Positions 17,496-25,840 of a stretch of DNA of 64,000 bases are shown here, piece after piece. A program made the position numbers and the translations under genes. The DNA comes from SZUA-309 sp965230005 (GTDB taxonomy: Bacteria; Pseudomonadota; Gammaproteobacteria; Pseudomonadales; Azotimanducaceae): positions 4,712,001 through 4,776,000 of the forward strand of contig OZ245934.1 in NCBI GenBank assembly GCA_965230005.1, in the 5' to 3' direction. Numbering within the stretch: the stretch's first letter is position 1; every line of letters starts with the position of its first letter. The notes beneath the pieces were generated by a model. It saw nothing but the letters and a program-made list of their open reading frames with translations. It had not been told where the DNA came from and searched no databases.

Positions 17496-19817
17496 ATGTC
17501 CACGATCAACAGAACGCTCACCGGCGCCGACGCCCCCTTCGACATCGTCTGGGACGAAATCGGCGTTGCTCATGTCTACGCCACCACCGTGGCCGATGCT
17601 TATCGGGGCATGGGCTATGCCGCGGCCAGCGAGCGGCTCTGGCAGATTCACATGAGCACGGCCTATGCGAACGGGGAAGCGGCGCAACTGCTCGGAGAAC
17701 GATTCCTGGCGCAGGATGCGATCCAGCGTGCCTGCAACGTGCATGGCGGTGAGACCGGGTTGCCCGAGAGCAGCGGTGATTGGATAGCGGACGCTTATCT
17801 CGAAGGCATGAATGCGTTGATTGATAGTCTGGACGAGCCGCCGCCGGAGTTTCTCAGCGCTGGCGCCGAGCCCCGCCACTTCAATCGCGCGGATATCGCG
17901 GCACGCTACCGTTTCACCTCCTGGTTTCAACACAAGAGCTGGACCGAGAAGATGCTCGCGGGCCGACTCATGGCGACGCATGGCGTGGAGTACTTCAGGA
18001 ACCATCTCCTGCACTTCTCCGAGGCCGATGCAGCCTTGATCGGGGAGCTGGCCGAGCCGCTCCGGCAGCTGCCGATTTCCGCCTTTCCGCTCGCGTACCC
18101 GGAGTTCGCGACGGAGGCGGTGACCGGGAGCCCTCTGTCCGGCAGTAACAACTGGGCCGTCACCGGCGCCCACTCGGCGTCCGGTAAGCCCATGCTCGCG
18201 ACAGACCCCCACCAGCCGCACACGATCCCGAACACCTTCTTCTACGTGCATCTCCATGCCGGTGACTGGGACGCCTTCGGTGCCGCCTTTCCGGGGGTGC
18301 CTTACTTCATGATGGGATACACCCGGGACATTGCCTGGGGCCTAACCACCGGATTCGTCGATTCTTACGACGTTTATGTGGAGCGCATCAGAAACGGCGA
18401 GTACTTCACCGGCGATGCCTGGCAACCGCTCCTGCGGCGCACGGAGCGCATCGCGATAAAAGGCGGCAGTCATCGGGAAATCGAGGTGCAGAGCACGGCG
18501 CACGGACCGCTCCTCGAAGCGCTGACCGATCAGCTTGGCCTCTCGACTGCCGATATGCCGCAGGGCGATGGAGAGGGTTACGCCACTGCCCTGCACTGGG
18601 CCCTCGCCGACGTGCCATCTGCTGCCGGGGCCCTCGCTGAGTTGCCGCTGGCGACGAGTGCTGAAGCCTTTGGTGAGAAGCTCTTCGAAAACGACGTTTG
18701 TCCGCTCGTCAACAACATCATCTGCGTCGATCGGGAAGACCACCTGCGGCGTTTCATCGCCACGACCCTGCCGGCTCGGCAGGCCGTAACCGGCAGCGTG
18801 CCGCTGAAAGGCTGGGAGAATGCCTACGACTTTCCTAAGTCGACAGCAGCCGAGCTGACCGTGGAAGTCGATCCGCCCGCCGGCTTCGCCCTGACCGCGA
18901 ACAACGACACCATGGGTGAACGCGGTCCCTATCCCATCCACAACTTTCCTACCCACAGTGCCCGTGCTGATCGTATTCAGGAGATTCTCGGGGCGGGCGG
19001 CCCTTTCACGGTTGCGGATTTTCAGCAGGCGCAGCTCGACCTCACGGATCTCAGAGCGCGCGTGCTGCTGCCTGATCTCGTGGCCGTGCTCGAAGAAAGT
19101 GACGATCCGGATGTGTCGCTGGCTGCCGGCCTCCTTGGCGAATGGGACTGCGTAGCCGACGTGGACGCAAGCGCCCCCTGTCTTTTCTATCCCTTTGTGG
19201 ATCGCCAGTGGCACCGACGCTTTATGCTCGATGTCCTGGAGGATGCGCACCTCAAAGCGCTTCCCGTTGGCGCGCCGGGTCTGAACCGCTTCGAGATCGC
19301 CCGGTTTCTCGCGCCCGGCAGCCCCTGGCTTGCCCATCGGGAAGCGCTCGTGCGGGTGGTGCAGAACACCATGAAAGGCGTCGTTCAGGACGTGCGCGCC
19401 TCGCTGGGCGATGACCCGAACCAATGGCGCTGGGGCGATCTGCATCAGATTACTTTCGCCCATCGCCTGGTGAAGAAAGCGCCCTGGCAGGCCATGCAGG
19501 TAGGGCCGGCACCCATCGGCGGCAGCCCCACGACCCTTGGCATGGCCATGCACCTGGGACCGGGTCCTGGCACCGAGCAGCGAGAGCAGGGGGCAATCGC
19601 CTGCCGCGTCTACCACGGGCCGGCGTTCCGGCTCGTCGTTGACCTGGCGGATCCTGATCACGCCCAGTTTGTGATTGCCGGCGGCAACGGCGGTCGCCCT
19701 GATAGTCCGCATGTGACGGATAACTTCGAGGCCTGGCTCAGCGGCAGTTTCTATCGATTGAGTCTGCGGCGAGAGTCGCTAACGCCATCAGCGGTCTGGC
19801 AGATGAGTCCGGCCTGA
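17496..19817 (+). CDS. Penicillin acylase (S45) family Ntn-hydrolase
   Basis: A 773-residue precursor. The order alpha chain, linker, beta chain is visible: an N-terminal region with GVAHVYA and YRGMGYAAASERLWQ, then the autocleavage point before Ser217 in LSGSNNW, where Ser217 is the N-terminal nucleophile of the beta chain. Downstream markers include the oxyanion Asn region in TANNDTMG. Family members cleave amide bonds of penicillins, cephalosporins or acyl-homoserine lactones. Unlike most relatives there is no signal peptide: the protein begins MSTINRTLTG directly with the catalytic domain. Substrate unknown. Confidence 0.9.
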   Translation: MSTINRTLTGADAPFDIVWDEIGVAHVYATTVADAYRGMGYAAASERLWQIHMSTAYANGEAAQLLGERFLAQDAIQRACNVHGGETGLPESSGDWIADAYLEGMNALIDSLDEPPPEFLSAGAEPRHFNRADIAARYRFTSWFQHKSWTEKMLAGRLMATHGVEYFRNHLLHFSEADAALIGELAEPLRQLPISAFPLAYPEFATEAVTGSPLSGSNNWAVTGAHSASGKPMLATDPHQPHTIPNTFFYVHLHAGDWDAFGAAFPGVPYFMMGYTRDIAWGLTTGFVDSYDVYVERIRNGEYFTGDAWQPLLRRTERIAIKGGSHREIEVQSTAHGPLLEALTDQLGLSTADMPQGDGEGYATALHWALADVPSAAGALAELPLATSAEAFGEKLFENDVCPLVNNIICVDREDHLRRFIATTLPARQAVTGSVPLKGWENAYDFPKSTAAELTVEVDPPAGFALTANNDTMGERGPYPIHNFPTHSARADRIQEILGAGGPFTVADFQQAQLDLTDLRARVLLPDLVAVLEESDDPDVSLAAGLLGEWDCVADVDASAPCLFYPFVDRQWHRRFMLDVLEDAHLKALPVGAPGLNRFEIARFLAPGSPWLAHREALVRVVQNTMKGVVQDVRASLGDDPNQWRWGDLHQITFAHRLVKKAPWQAMQVGPAPIGGSPTTLGMAMHLGPGPGTEQREQGAIACRVYHGPAFRLVVDLADPDHAQFVIAGGNGGRPDSPHVTDNFEAWLSGSFYRLSLRRESLTPSAVWQMSPA

Positions 19818-19820
19818 GTT

Positions 19821-19859
19821 CGCCTGGTAACGTTTACCGGGGGGCTTCCAGACCAGGCG
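19821..19859. terminator. Hairpin between convergent genes
   Basis: CGCCTGGT at 19821-19828 pairs with ACCAGGCG at 19852-19859, and within the loop GGTAA-CGT-TTACC forms a second palindrome. It lies between the convergent acylase and PhoX genes and could end transcription both ways, but it lacks a T-run. Confidence 0.35.
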
Positions 19860-19867
19860 GCGAGTTC

Positions 19868-21781
19868 CTAGGTGGTCATGCGACGGATGGCGATAACGCT
19901 CGGTCGCGGTGGCATGCCATCGGCGAAATCGGGCCAGCGGGTAGTTGGCGTTTCGAAGGCGGCGGCGTCTCCATCACCAGGATGCTGTACTGCGAGGAAC
20001 AGCGTGCGCCCATCCCAGGAGAAGTGCGGGCCGCAGACCTCTGCACCGATGGGCGCTCGGAAAAAAGCTTTGCCGGTACCGCGAAGATCACCGCCGGTCT
20101 CCATGGCCCAGAGGCCGTCTGCCGCCCCCGTGGCGTCGTTCCCATCGGTTGCAATCCAGAGGCGCCCGGAAGGATCGAGGGCGCAGTTGTCCGGGCTGCC
20201 GAACCAGCCGTTCACGCTTGTGGCTGGATTCCAGTCAGCGGCAACGGCTGGATCGTTCGGGTCGCCGCACTGGACCAGCATCTCCCAGCGCGACGTCGTT
20301 GCGGCGAAGTCTGCGTTGGGCTCCACGATCTGGATGATGTGGCCAGAGGCATTCTCCGGTCGCGGGTTGGCCGCATCCACCTGTTCGCTGGTTCGCGCCG
20401 TGTTGTTCGTGAGCATCAGCCAGACGGAACCGGTTCGTGGATCTGGTTCCACATCTTCCGGTCGATCCATCGGCGTGGCGCCCAGTAGGTCCGCAGCCCG
20501 GCGGGTTTCGATCAGCACGTCAGCCTGCGACATGAACCCATTCTGGGCGGTCAGAGGGGCTTCTCCGTGCACCAGCGGCAGCCAGCTCACGGTGCCATCG
20601 GCGTCGAATCGCGCAACGTAGAGCGTGCCGCTGTCGAGCAGGCCATCGTTTGCAGCGCGATCGTCTCGATTGACCGGGTCTCGCGAAACGAACTTGTAGA
20701 CATAGTCGAAGCGCTGGTCGTCACCCATGTAGACAACCAGCCGCCCGTCCGGCGCAACCACGCTTTCCGCCCCCTCGTGTTTGAAGCGACCGAGGGCCGT
20801 TCGCTTCTTTGGCGTCGAGGCAGGGTCCAGGGGATCGATTTCCACCACCCAGCCGAAGCGATTGGGTTCGTTCGGTTCCTTCGAGACATCGAAACGGTCG
20901 AAGTGCCTGCCCCACTGGAACCAGCCTCCCGGAACGCCGTAGCGCCTGTGGTTGGCGGTCTCAGGGTGGTCTTCGGCCAGCGTGCCGGAAAAGTAGCCGT
21001 TGAAGTTCTCTTCTGCGGTGAGCCAGGTGCCCCAGGGTGTGATGCCGCCGGCGCAATTGTTCAACATTCCCGCGGCCAGGCTTCCGCTCGGGTCCTCAGT
21101 GGTCACGAGTCTTGCTGAGCCTGCGGCGGGACCGGTGATTGCCATGGGCGTGCGATGGGGCGTGATGCGTCGGTTGAAGTGGGAACCGACAAGAGCGCGC
21201 CAGCCTGCCCCGGTCTCTTCGATTTCCACCACGGTGCCGCCGTGAGCGGCCATCTCTGTCAGGCAAAGAGCGGCGGTCATGGAGGCCGGGTACTCCCCGG
21301 CCACGCCGGGCAGCATCAGGAGTGTGGAGGTGTATTCGTGGTTGACGCAGAGCAGGGCTCGCAGCTGTCCGTCGGGACCGTTCGGTAATCCGAGGAAGCC
21401 GAGATAGTCGTTGTTGTAGCCGAACTGGCGGAGTTGTGCGGCTTCACTCTGGTTCCAGGGATCAAAGGGCGGGCTGTCTTCGAACAGCGGGTCTCCCCAG
21501 CGAAGCAGGATGTCGGCGACGTAGCCCTCGGGCACGTGATGGCTCTCGTCCAGACCTCTAGGAATCTCGGTGAACTGAAAGTCGATAGGGCCGGTGCTGA
21601 GCCGTGTCGATGCGCTGCTGGGGCCGCAGCCATTGAGGGCGAGACCCGCGGTCCCGGCAGCCAGACCGCCGAGAAAACCCCTTCTGGACAGCCGCGCCCT
21701 GATGACTTCGTTCAGCGTTTGCTGGCCGGCAGCTACCCGTGGATTGGATGTCTGGTTTTCCGATTCGTCGATATTGGCCAT
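19868..21781 (-). CDS. phoX: PhoX-family alkaline phosphatase, Tat-exported
   Basis: A 637-residue protein with a twin-arginine signal (SRRGFLGG at residues 32-39, then a hydrophobic stretch) and a Cys in NGCG just after it. The body is the DUF839/PhoX domain: LLCVNHEYT, then ITPWGTWLTAEENFNGYF and the WVVEIDPLDP-type propeller segments. PhoX is a periplasmic phosphatase that uses calcium and iron instead of zinc and releases phosphate from organic esters. The upstream 74-residue gene is 55 bases away on the same strand, and a Zur-box-like site precedes that gene, so phoX may belong to a zinc-responsive unit. Family assignment is firm; regulation is inferred. Confidence 0.88.
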   Translation of the reverse strand: MANIDESENQTSNPRVAAGQQTLNEVIRARLSRRGFLGGLAAGTAGLALNGCGPSSASTRLSTGPIDFQFTEIPRGLDESHHVPEGYVADILLRWGDPLFEDSPPFDPWNQSEAAQLRQFGYNNDYLGFLGLPNGPDGQLRALLCVNHEYTSTLLMLPGVAGEYPASMTAALCLTEMAAHGGTVVEIEETGAGWRALVGSHFNRRITPHRTPMAITGPAAGSARLVTTEDPSGSLAAGMLNNCAGGITPWGTWLTAEENFNGYFSGTLAEDHPETANHRRYGVPGGWFQWGRHFDRFDVSKEPNEPNRFGWVVEIDPLDPASTPKKRTALGRFKHEGAESVVAPDGRLVVYMGDDQRFDYVYKFVSRDPVNRDDRAANDGLLDSGTLYVARFDADGTVSWLPLVHGEAPLTAQNGFMSQADVLIETRRAADLLGATPMDRPEDVEPDPRTGSVWLMLTNNTARTSEQVDAANPRPENASGHIIQIVEPNADFAATTSRWEMLVQCGDPNDPAVAADWNPATSVNGWFGSPDNCALDPSGRLWIATDGNDATGAADGLWAMETGGDLRGTGKAFFRAPIGAEVCGPHFSWDGRTLFLAVQHPGDGDAAAFETPTTRWPDFADGMPPRPSVIAIRRMTT

Positions 21782-21836
21782 TGTTACTCTGACTGGCTTG
21801 GAATTCCGCCGACGTTCAGGCCGCGACAGCCATCAA

Positions 21837-22061
21837 CTAGCCAGCAGTCGCCATTTCTGTCTCCGCCTGCTCGAACCAGGAGATTACGCACCGCCAGTGT
21901 TCGTCGCCATAGAGGCGCCGAAAGCGCAGTGTCTCTTCGGCTTGCTCATTGCGCCAGACGGTGAGCCGGTCGTTGATGAATTCGGAGGTGAGCGGAATGC
22001 CACAATCCACGGTGATGCAGTGATGCCACTGTTCATAGTTCTCAGGAATGGGGTTCGACAT
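21837..22061 (-). CDS. Small conserved-looking protein of unknown function upstream of phoX
   Basis: A 74-residue soluble protein without signal peptide or membrane segment; AGGA lies just before its ATG. It contains WHHCITVDCG near the N-terminus and CVISWFEQAE near the C-terminus, giving three Cys and several His that could bind a metal. A Zur-box-like palindrome lies 20 bases upstream of the start, and phoX follows after 55 bases. I do not recognise a named family. Co-transcription with phoX is likely from spacing. Confidence 0.65.
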   Translation of the reverse strand: MSNPIPENYEQWHHCITVDCGIPLTSEFINDRLTVWRNEQAEETLRFRRLYGDEHWRCVISWFEQAETEMATAG

Positions 22062-22080
22062 GATCCTGATCTGATGCCTT

Positions 22081-22103
22081 TTACTGATAGGTTATAACAT
22101 AGC
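22081..22103. promoter_or_regulatory. Zur-box-like operator before the 74-residue gene
   Basis: The core TGATAGGTTATAACA at 22085-22099 contains the perfect palindrome GTTATAAC and matches the Zur core TGTTATAnTATAACA at 11 of 14 positions. It sits 20 bases upstream of the minus-strand gene starting at 22061, where a repressor would block transcription. The phosphatase gene at 22224 on the other strand starts about 120 bases away. Confidence 0.5.
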
Positions 22104-22223
22104 TATGAGGCTTTCTGACTGCCTGCGGTGTGATCGATTCGGCGAATTACTGATAACGCTCTCCTTTTCGGGGCGCTAACTTATTCGGCAGTCCAGTCGA
22201 AGATCGCCGGAGGTCTCCCAGCC

Positions 22224-23171
22224 ATGAAGCGCGCCATCTATTTCACTTTCATAGTCTCGCTCTTGGCGTTTCTTACCAGCTGCGACGGCAAATCGAAGCC
22301 AGCCGCCGCGCAAGAGGGTCAGGTCCAGTCCGAGGACGCTGAGATACCGGTAGCGTTGCCGTCGGCCGAGGAGGCACCCGAGCGGCACATCAAGCTCGAG
22401 GGCGAGCCGAACTTCCGCGATCTGGGCGGCTATGAGACGGCCGACGGCCGAACGGTGAAGTGGCGGGAGGTTTTCCGGACGGGCGAACTCGGCAAGCTCA
22501 CGGACGCGGACGTGGAAACGCTCGAGGGCCTGGAGCTCAGAACGGTGGTGAATTTTCTGCTGCCGGAGGAAATCGCGCAGCATGGAGAGGATCGTCTCCC
22601 GGCTGGCGTTGAGCTGGTGAACGATCCGATCACCGGAGAGCGCTCCGCGGAACTTTCGCTGGTGGCGCAATCGGCAATCAGCACGGCCAACTTCGACGCG
22701 CTGCCGGCGGAGATCAACTACGACATTCACGCGATTCTCATGGAAGACGCGATGGTCCAGTACGCGCGACTCCTGCGAACCATTGCAGATCCCGAGGCGC
22801 GGCCGATTGCCTTTCACTGCTCTCACGGCGTGCACCGAACGGGCACCGCCTCGGCCATCCTGCTCAGCGCCCTTGGCGTGCCCTGGGAGACGGTGCGCGA
22901 GGATTATGTGCTGACGAACGAGGTGCGTGCAGACACCACGGCGGCGAGCCTGGCGAAGCTCCGCGACATGGCAGCCGCAGCGCAAGGCATTGCGCCAGAG
23001 GCGGTGGATATGACGAATGTCGAAGCCTTCTACGTGCTCGAAGGCGCGTACATCGATGCCGCCCTCGAGACCGCGGAAGCGAAGTACGGTTCGATGGATG
23101 GTTACATTCGTGAGGGGCTGGGTCTCAGCGAGGCGGAGATCGATGCGTTGAAATCGGCACTGCTTGAGTAG
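22224..23171 (+). CDS. Lipoprotein tyrosine phosphatase
   Basis: A 315-residue protein with a lipoprotein signal (hydrophobic residues 5-17 and lipobox LTSC with Cys20), so it should be anchored in the periplasm. The catalytic loop is HCSHGVHRTG with Cys199 and Arg205 (C-x5-R), the signature of tyrosine and dual-specificity phosphatases. The upstream segment EPNFRDLGGYETADGR is typical of the IphP/LipA-type bacterial tyrosine phosphatases, as is RTGELGKLTDADVETL. Substrates could be phosphoproteins or phosphoinositides. It starts about 160 bases from the divergent 74-residue gene. Confidence 0.88.
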   Translation: MKRAIYFTFIVSLLAFLTSCDGKSKPAAAQEGQVQSEDAEIPVALPSAEEAPERHIKLEGEPNFRDLGGYETADGRTVKWREVFRTGELGKLTDADVETLEGLELRTVVNFLLPEEIAQHGEDRLPAGVELVNDPITGERSAELSLVAQSAISTANFDALPAEINYDIHAILMEDAMVQYARLLRTIADPEARPIAFHCSHGVHRTGTASAILLSALGVPWETVREDYVLTNEVRADTTAASLAKLRDMAAAAQGIAPEAVDMTNVEAFYVLEGAYIDAALETAEAKYGSMDGYIREGLGLSEAEIDALKSALLE

Positions 23172-23204
23172 TTCAGTCTCAGTGGCCGGGGTTGCGGCCA
23201 GAAA

Positions 23205-23271
23205 GCCGACCCGAGAGCTTCGCTTGTCGCCGCAGCTGCGGTGGCGAAGTTGAACCGGAAAGGCTGTCGGC
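23205..23271. repeat. Nested inverted repeats between phosphatase and GGT genes
   Basis: Three stems are nested: GCCGAC (23205-23210) with GTCGGC (23266-23271), CTTCGC (23218-23223) with GCGAAG (23244-23249), and the perfect 12-base palindrome at 23230-23241 (CCGCAGCTGCGG). The element fills the 150-base gap and could fold as one long hairpin, serving as a terminator of the phosphatase gene or as a dispersed repeat. No T-run follows. Confidence 0.4.
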
Positions 23272-23324
23272 CTGCAGGCTCTCGCCCTACACTCCGGTAT
23301 CCATCCAGGATTCCGGAGTAACCA

Positions 23325-25040
23325 GTGAGTAAACCCTTTGCCTCAGTCCTGGCAGCGGTGGCGGCCGTTGCTGTCTTTGCCCTGCCGGCGATGGCCCGAG
23401 CTGATGATGGCGTCGGGCCTGTACCCGGGCGGTCGATGGTCACCACTGAATACGGCATCGTTGCCGCCAGCCAGCCCCTGGCTGCTCGCGCCGGGGTCCA
23501 GGTGCTGGAGCGCGGCGGGAACGCCATCGATGCGGCCATTGCGGCGAACGCAGCCATCGGTCTCATGGAACCCACGGGTAATGGCGTCGGCGGCGATCTC
23601 TTCGCCATCGTTTATCTGGCGGAAGAAGACGCGCTCTACGGGCTGAATGCCAGCGGCTGGTCACCGGCTGGTCTCAATCTGGAACTGCTCCGCTCCCTTG
23701 GCCACGAGGAAATGCCCTTCCGTGGCATTCATTCGGTGACGGTGCCCGGGGCCGTGGCAGGCTGGCAGGCGCTCAGCGACCGGCTCGGACAGCTGCCCCT
23801 GAGTGAGGTGCTCGCACCCGCGATCTTCTATGCCGAAAACGGCTTTCCCGTGTCCGAAGTCATCTCCGGCGGCTGGGCGCGGAGTGAAGAACTGCTCGCG
23901 GCGCATCCGAATTCGGCGGAAACGTTCCTGATCGACGGGCGAACGCCAGCGGCCGGAGAGGTGTTTCGCAATCAGGACCTGGCTCGCACTCTCGGCCGCG
24001 TTGCCAAGGAAGGCCGGGATGGTTTCTACAAAGGCGCTACGGCAAAGGCCATGGTCGCGCTCAGTGACGCCGAAGGCGGCACGCTGACGGCCGCGGACCT
24101 CGCGGACTACGAGCCCGAGTGGGTGGAGCCGATTACCACCACCTACCGCGGCTGGACCGTCGCAGAGATCGGTCCAAACACGCAGGGGATAGCCGCCCTG
24201 ATGATGCTCGATCTCATGGAGCGATTCCCGATCGGTGACTATGGCTTTCACAGTCCGGAAGCGCTGCACGTGATGATCGAAGCGAAGAAGCTCGCTTACG
24301 CGGACATGCTGCGATACGTCGGTGATCCCAAGTTCTCACCGGTACCGGTTGCCGAGATGCTGGACAAGGCACACGCCGCCCGCCGCGCGGCGCTCATCGA
24401 TCCCAAGCAGGCCACCTGCGCCGTGACTCCCTCGGAGTTCCGTACCATCACGACCGCGAAGGGCGGAGACACTATCTATCTTTCGGCGATTGATCGCGAA
24501 GGCAACATCGTCTCCCTGATCCAGAGCAACTATGCGGGCTTCGGCTCCGGCCTGGTGCCGAAAGACATGGGCTTCATGCTGCAGAACCGCGGTGGACTGT
24601 TCACCATGGAAACCGGGCAGCCCAACACGCTGGCGCCGCGCAAGCGCCCGCTGCACACGATCATTCCGGCCTTCCTGTGGAAGGACGACGTGCGCATCGG
24701 CTTCGGCATCATGGGCGGCTGGAACCAGGCGCAGGCTCACGCTCAGTTCGTCGCCAACGTGGTTGATTTCGGCATGACCATTCAGGAGGCGCTGGAAGCC
24801 GGCCGCTTCACGAAGGGCACCTTCGAAGGCTGCGACCTCCGCATGGAGACACTGATCCCGGCAGCGACGCGGGCGGAGCTTGAAGCACTCGGCCACCAGA
24901 TTGAGCCGCGGCCGCCGCGAACCGGTGGCTTCGGGTTTGGTCAGGCGGTGATGTCGAACGGCCGGGGCGTGCACTTCGGCGCTTCTGAGCCTCGCCACGA
25001 TGGTGCGGCAATCCCCGAGGCACCGGGTGTGTTTGATTGA
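23325..25040 (+). CDS. Gamma-glutamyltransferase family Ntn-hydrolase
   Basis: A 571-residue precursor starting at GTG with CCGGAG upstream. The signal peptide is SVLAAVAAVAVFALPAMARA, so the enzyme is periplasmic. Family marks are AARAGVQVLERGGNAIDAA near residue 53, EPTGNGVGGD near 82, and the autocleavage and nucleophile Thr383 in KGGDTIYLSAID. It would hydrolyse or transfer gamma-glutamyl groups (glutathione and similar). The context SGLVPKDMGFMLQNRG is that of the broader GGT-like branch rather than classical Ggt, so the donor may not be glutathione. Confidence 0.9.
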   Translation: MSKPFASVLAAVAAVAVFALPAMARADDGVGPVPGRSMVTTEYGIVAASQPLAARAGVQVLERGGNAIDAAIAANAAIGLMEPTGNGVGGDLFAIVYLAEEDALYGLNASGWSPAGLNLELLRSLGHEEMPFRGIHSVTVPGAVAGWQALSDRLGQLPLSEVLAPAIFYAENGFPVSEVISGGWARSEELLAAHPNSAETFLIDGRTPAAGEVFRNQDLARTLGRVAKEGRDGFYKGATAKAMVALSDAEGGTLTAADLADYEPEWVEPITTTYRGWTVAEIGPNTQGIAALMMLDLMERFPIGDYGFHSPEALHVMIEAKKLAYADMLRYVGDPKFSPVPVAEMLDKAHAARRAALIDPKQATCAVTPSEFRTITTAKGGDTIYLSAIDREGNIVSLIQSNYAGFGSGLVPKDMGFMLQNRGGLFTMETGQPNTLAPRKRPLHTIIPAFLWKDDVRIGFGIMGGWNQAQAHAQFVANVVDFGMTIQEALEAGRFTKGTFEGCDLRMETLIPAATRAELEALGHQIEPRPPRTGGFGFGQAVMSNGRGVHFGASEPRHDGAAIPEAPGVFD

Positions 25041-25094
25041 GGACGGCCGGCGTGGAAGGCAGCCCGCGCAGAGGGCTGCAGTTTCAGCACCGGC

Positions 25095-25694
25095 TCATGC
25101 GTTCGCGATCCGCTCGATGCCGGCCATGATGTAGCTCAGGGCGAGGTCGATGGTCTCTTCGCGATTGAGTTTAGCACCGGCGGCAAACTCGGCCGCGGCA
25201 ATAGATGCGCCGGAAGACATGCTGACGACCAGCTGCGCCTGACGCTGGCTGAGCTGGTAGGTGTCGGCCGCCGCGCTCACCAGAAACTTTGCGTTCTGCC
25301 TGCCCAGGCGCTGCTGTTCCGCTTTGATCGCTTCCGCCAGCTCCGGCTGGGACATGAGCAGCGGCAGAATGTTGCCCGGGGCATGGTGATCGAAGTTACT
25401 CGTCACCGAGAGGCGCACGATGTCCTCGAAATTCTCTGCCGAGCGTACCGCTTCCACCGTCGCCGCCACGAACCGCTCGTACTCTCTGGTCAACAAGGCC
25501 TGCAACAGCTCCGGCCGGCCTGAGAAATAGTTGTAAACGAGCGGAGCAGAGACGCCGGCTTCCCTGGCTAGACCTTCCATGGTGAAGGCCTGCAGACCGT
25601 GGGCGACCACCAGCGTTTTTGCGGTATCGAGCAGCTGTGTCCGTCTGGCCTCGGGCGAGAGACGGGTGCGGGGTCGGGAGGCAGTCATACCCAT
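25095..25694 (-). CDS. TetR-family transcriptional regulator
   Basis: A 199-residue protein of TetR length. The helix-turn-helix is at about residues 15-60: RRTQLLDTAKTLVVAHGLQ, FTMEGLAREAGVSAPLVYNY. The C-terminal ligand domain is not recognisable. Divergent from the amidohydrolase gene at 25841, with an AT-rich intergenic segment carrying repeats that may be its operator. A role in controlling that amidohydrolase is likely from position. Confidence 0.9.
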   Translation of the reverse strand: MGMTASRPRTRLSPEARRTQLLDTAKTLVVAHGLQAFTMEGLAREAGVSAPLVYNYFSGRPELLQALLTREYERFVAATVEAVRSAENFEDIVRLSVTSNFDHHAPGNILPLLMSQPELAEAIKAEQQRLGRQNAKFLVSAAADTYQLSQRQAQLVVSMSSGASIAAAEFAAGAKLNREETIDLALSYIMAGIERIANA

Positions 25695-25717
25695 ATCTTA
25701 CGGCTATTGTTGACACC

Positions 25718-25753
25718 CTTAAATAGAGCCGCTACTTTAGGCTCACTTAAATA
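25718..25753. promoter_or_regulatory. Candidate TetR operator region
   Basis: Between the divergent TetR and amidohydrolase genes, CTTAAATA occurs twice as a direct repeat (25718-25725 and 25746-25753), flanking the inverted repeat GAGCC-N9-GGCTC (25726-25744). The segment is AT-rich and 24-60 bases upstream of the TetR start, suitable for operator and promoter function. Confidence 0.4.
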
Positions 25754-25840
25754 ACGGCAAAGACGTTCTCCCCGCACAGGGAGAATGGTTTGGAACCGGT
25801 TTCAGAACAGGTTTCAGAATAGGTAAAAGGGGAGAGAGCC

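Noticed and set aside
25040..25095. Mobile element, prophage or genomic island boundaries in the window
   Set aside because: No transposase, integrase, tRNA, direct-repeat boundary or sharp composition shift was seen anywhere, including the gaps between unrelated genes.
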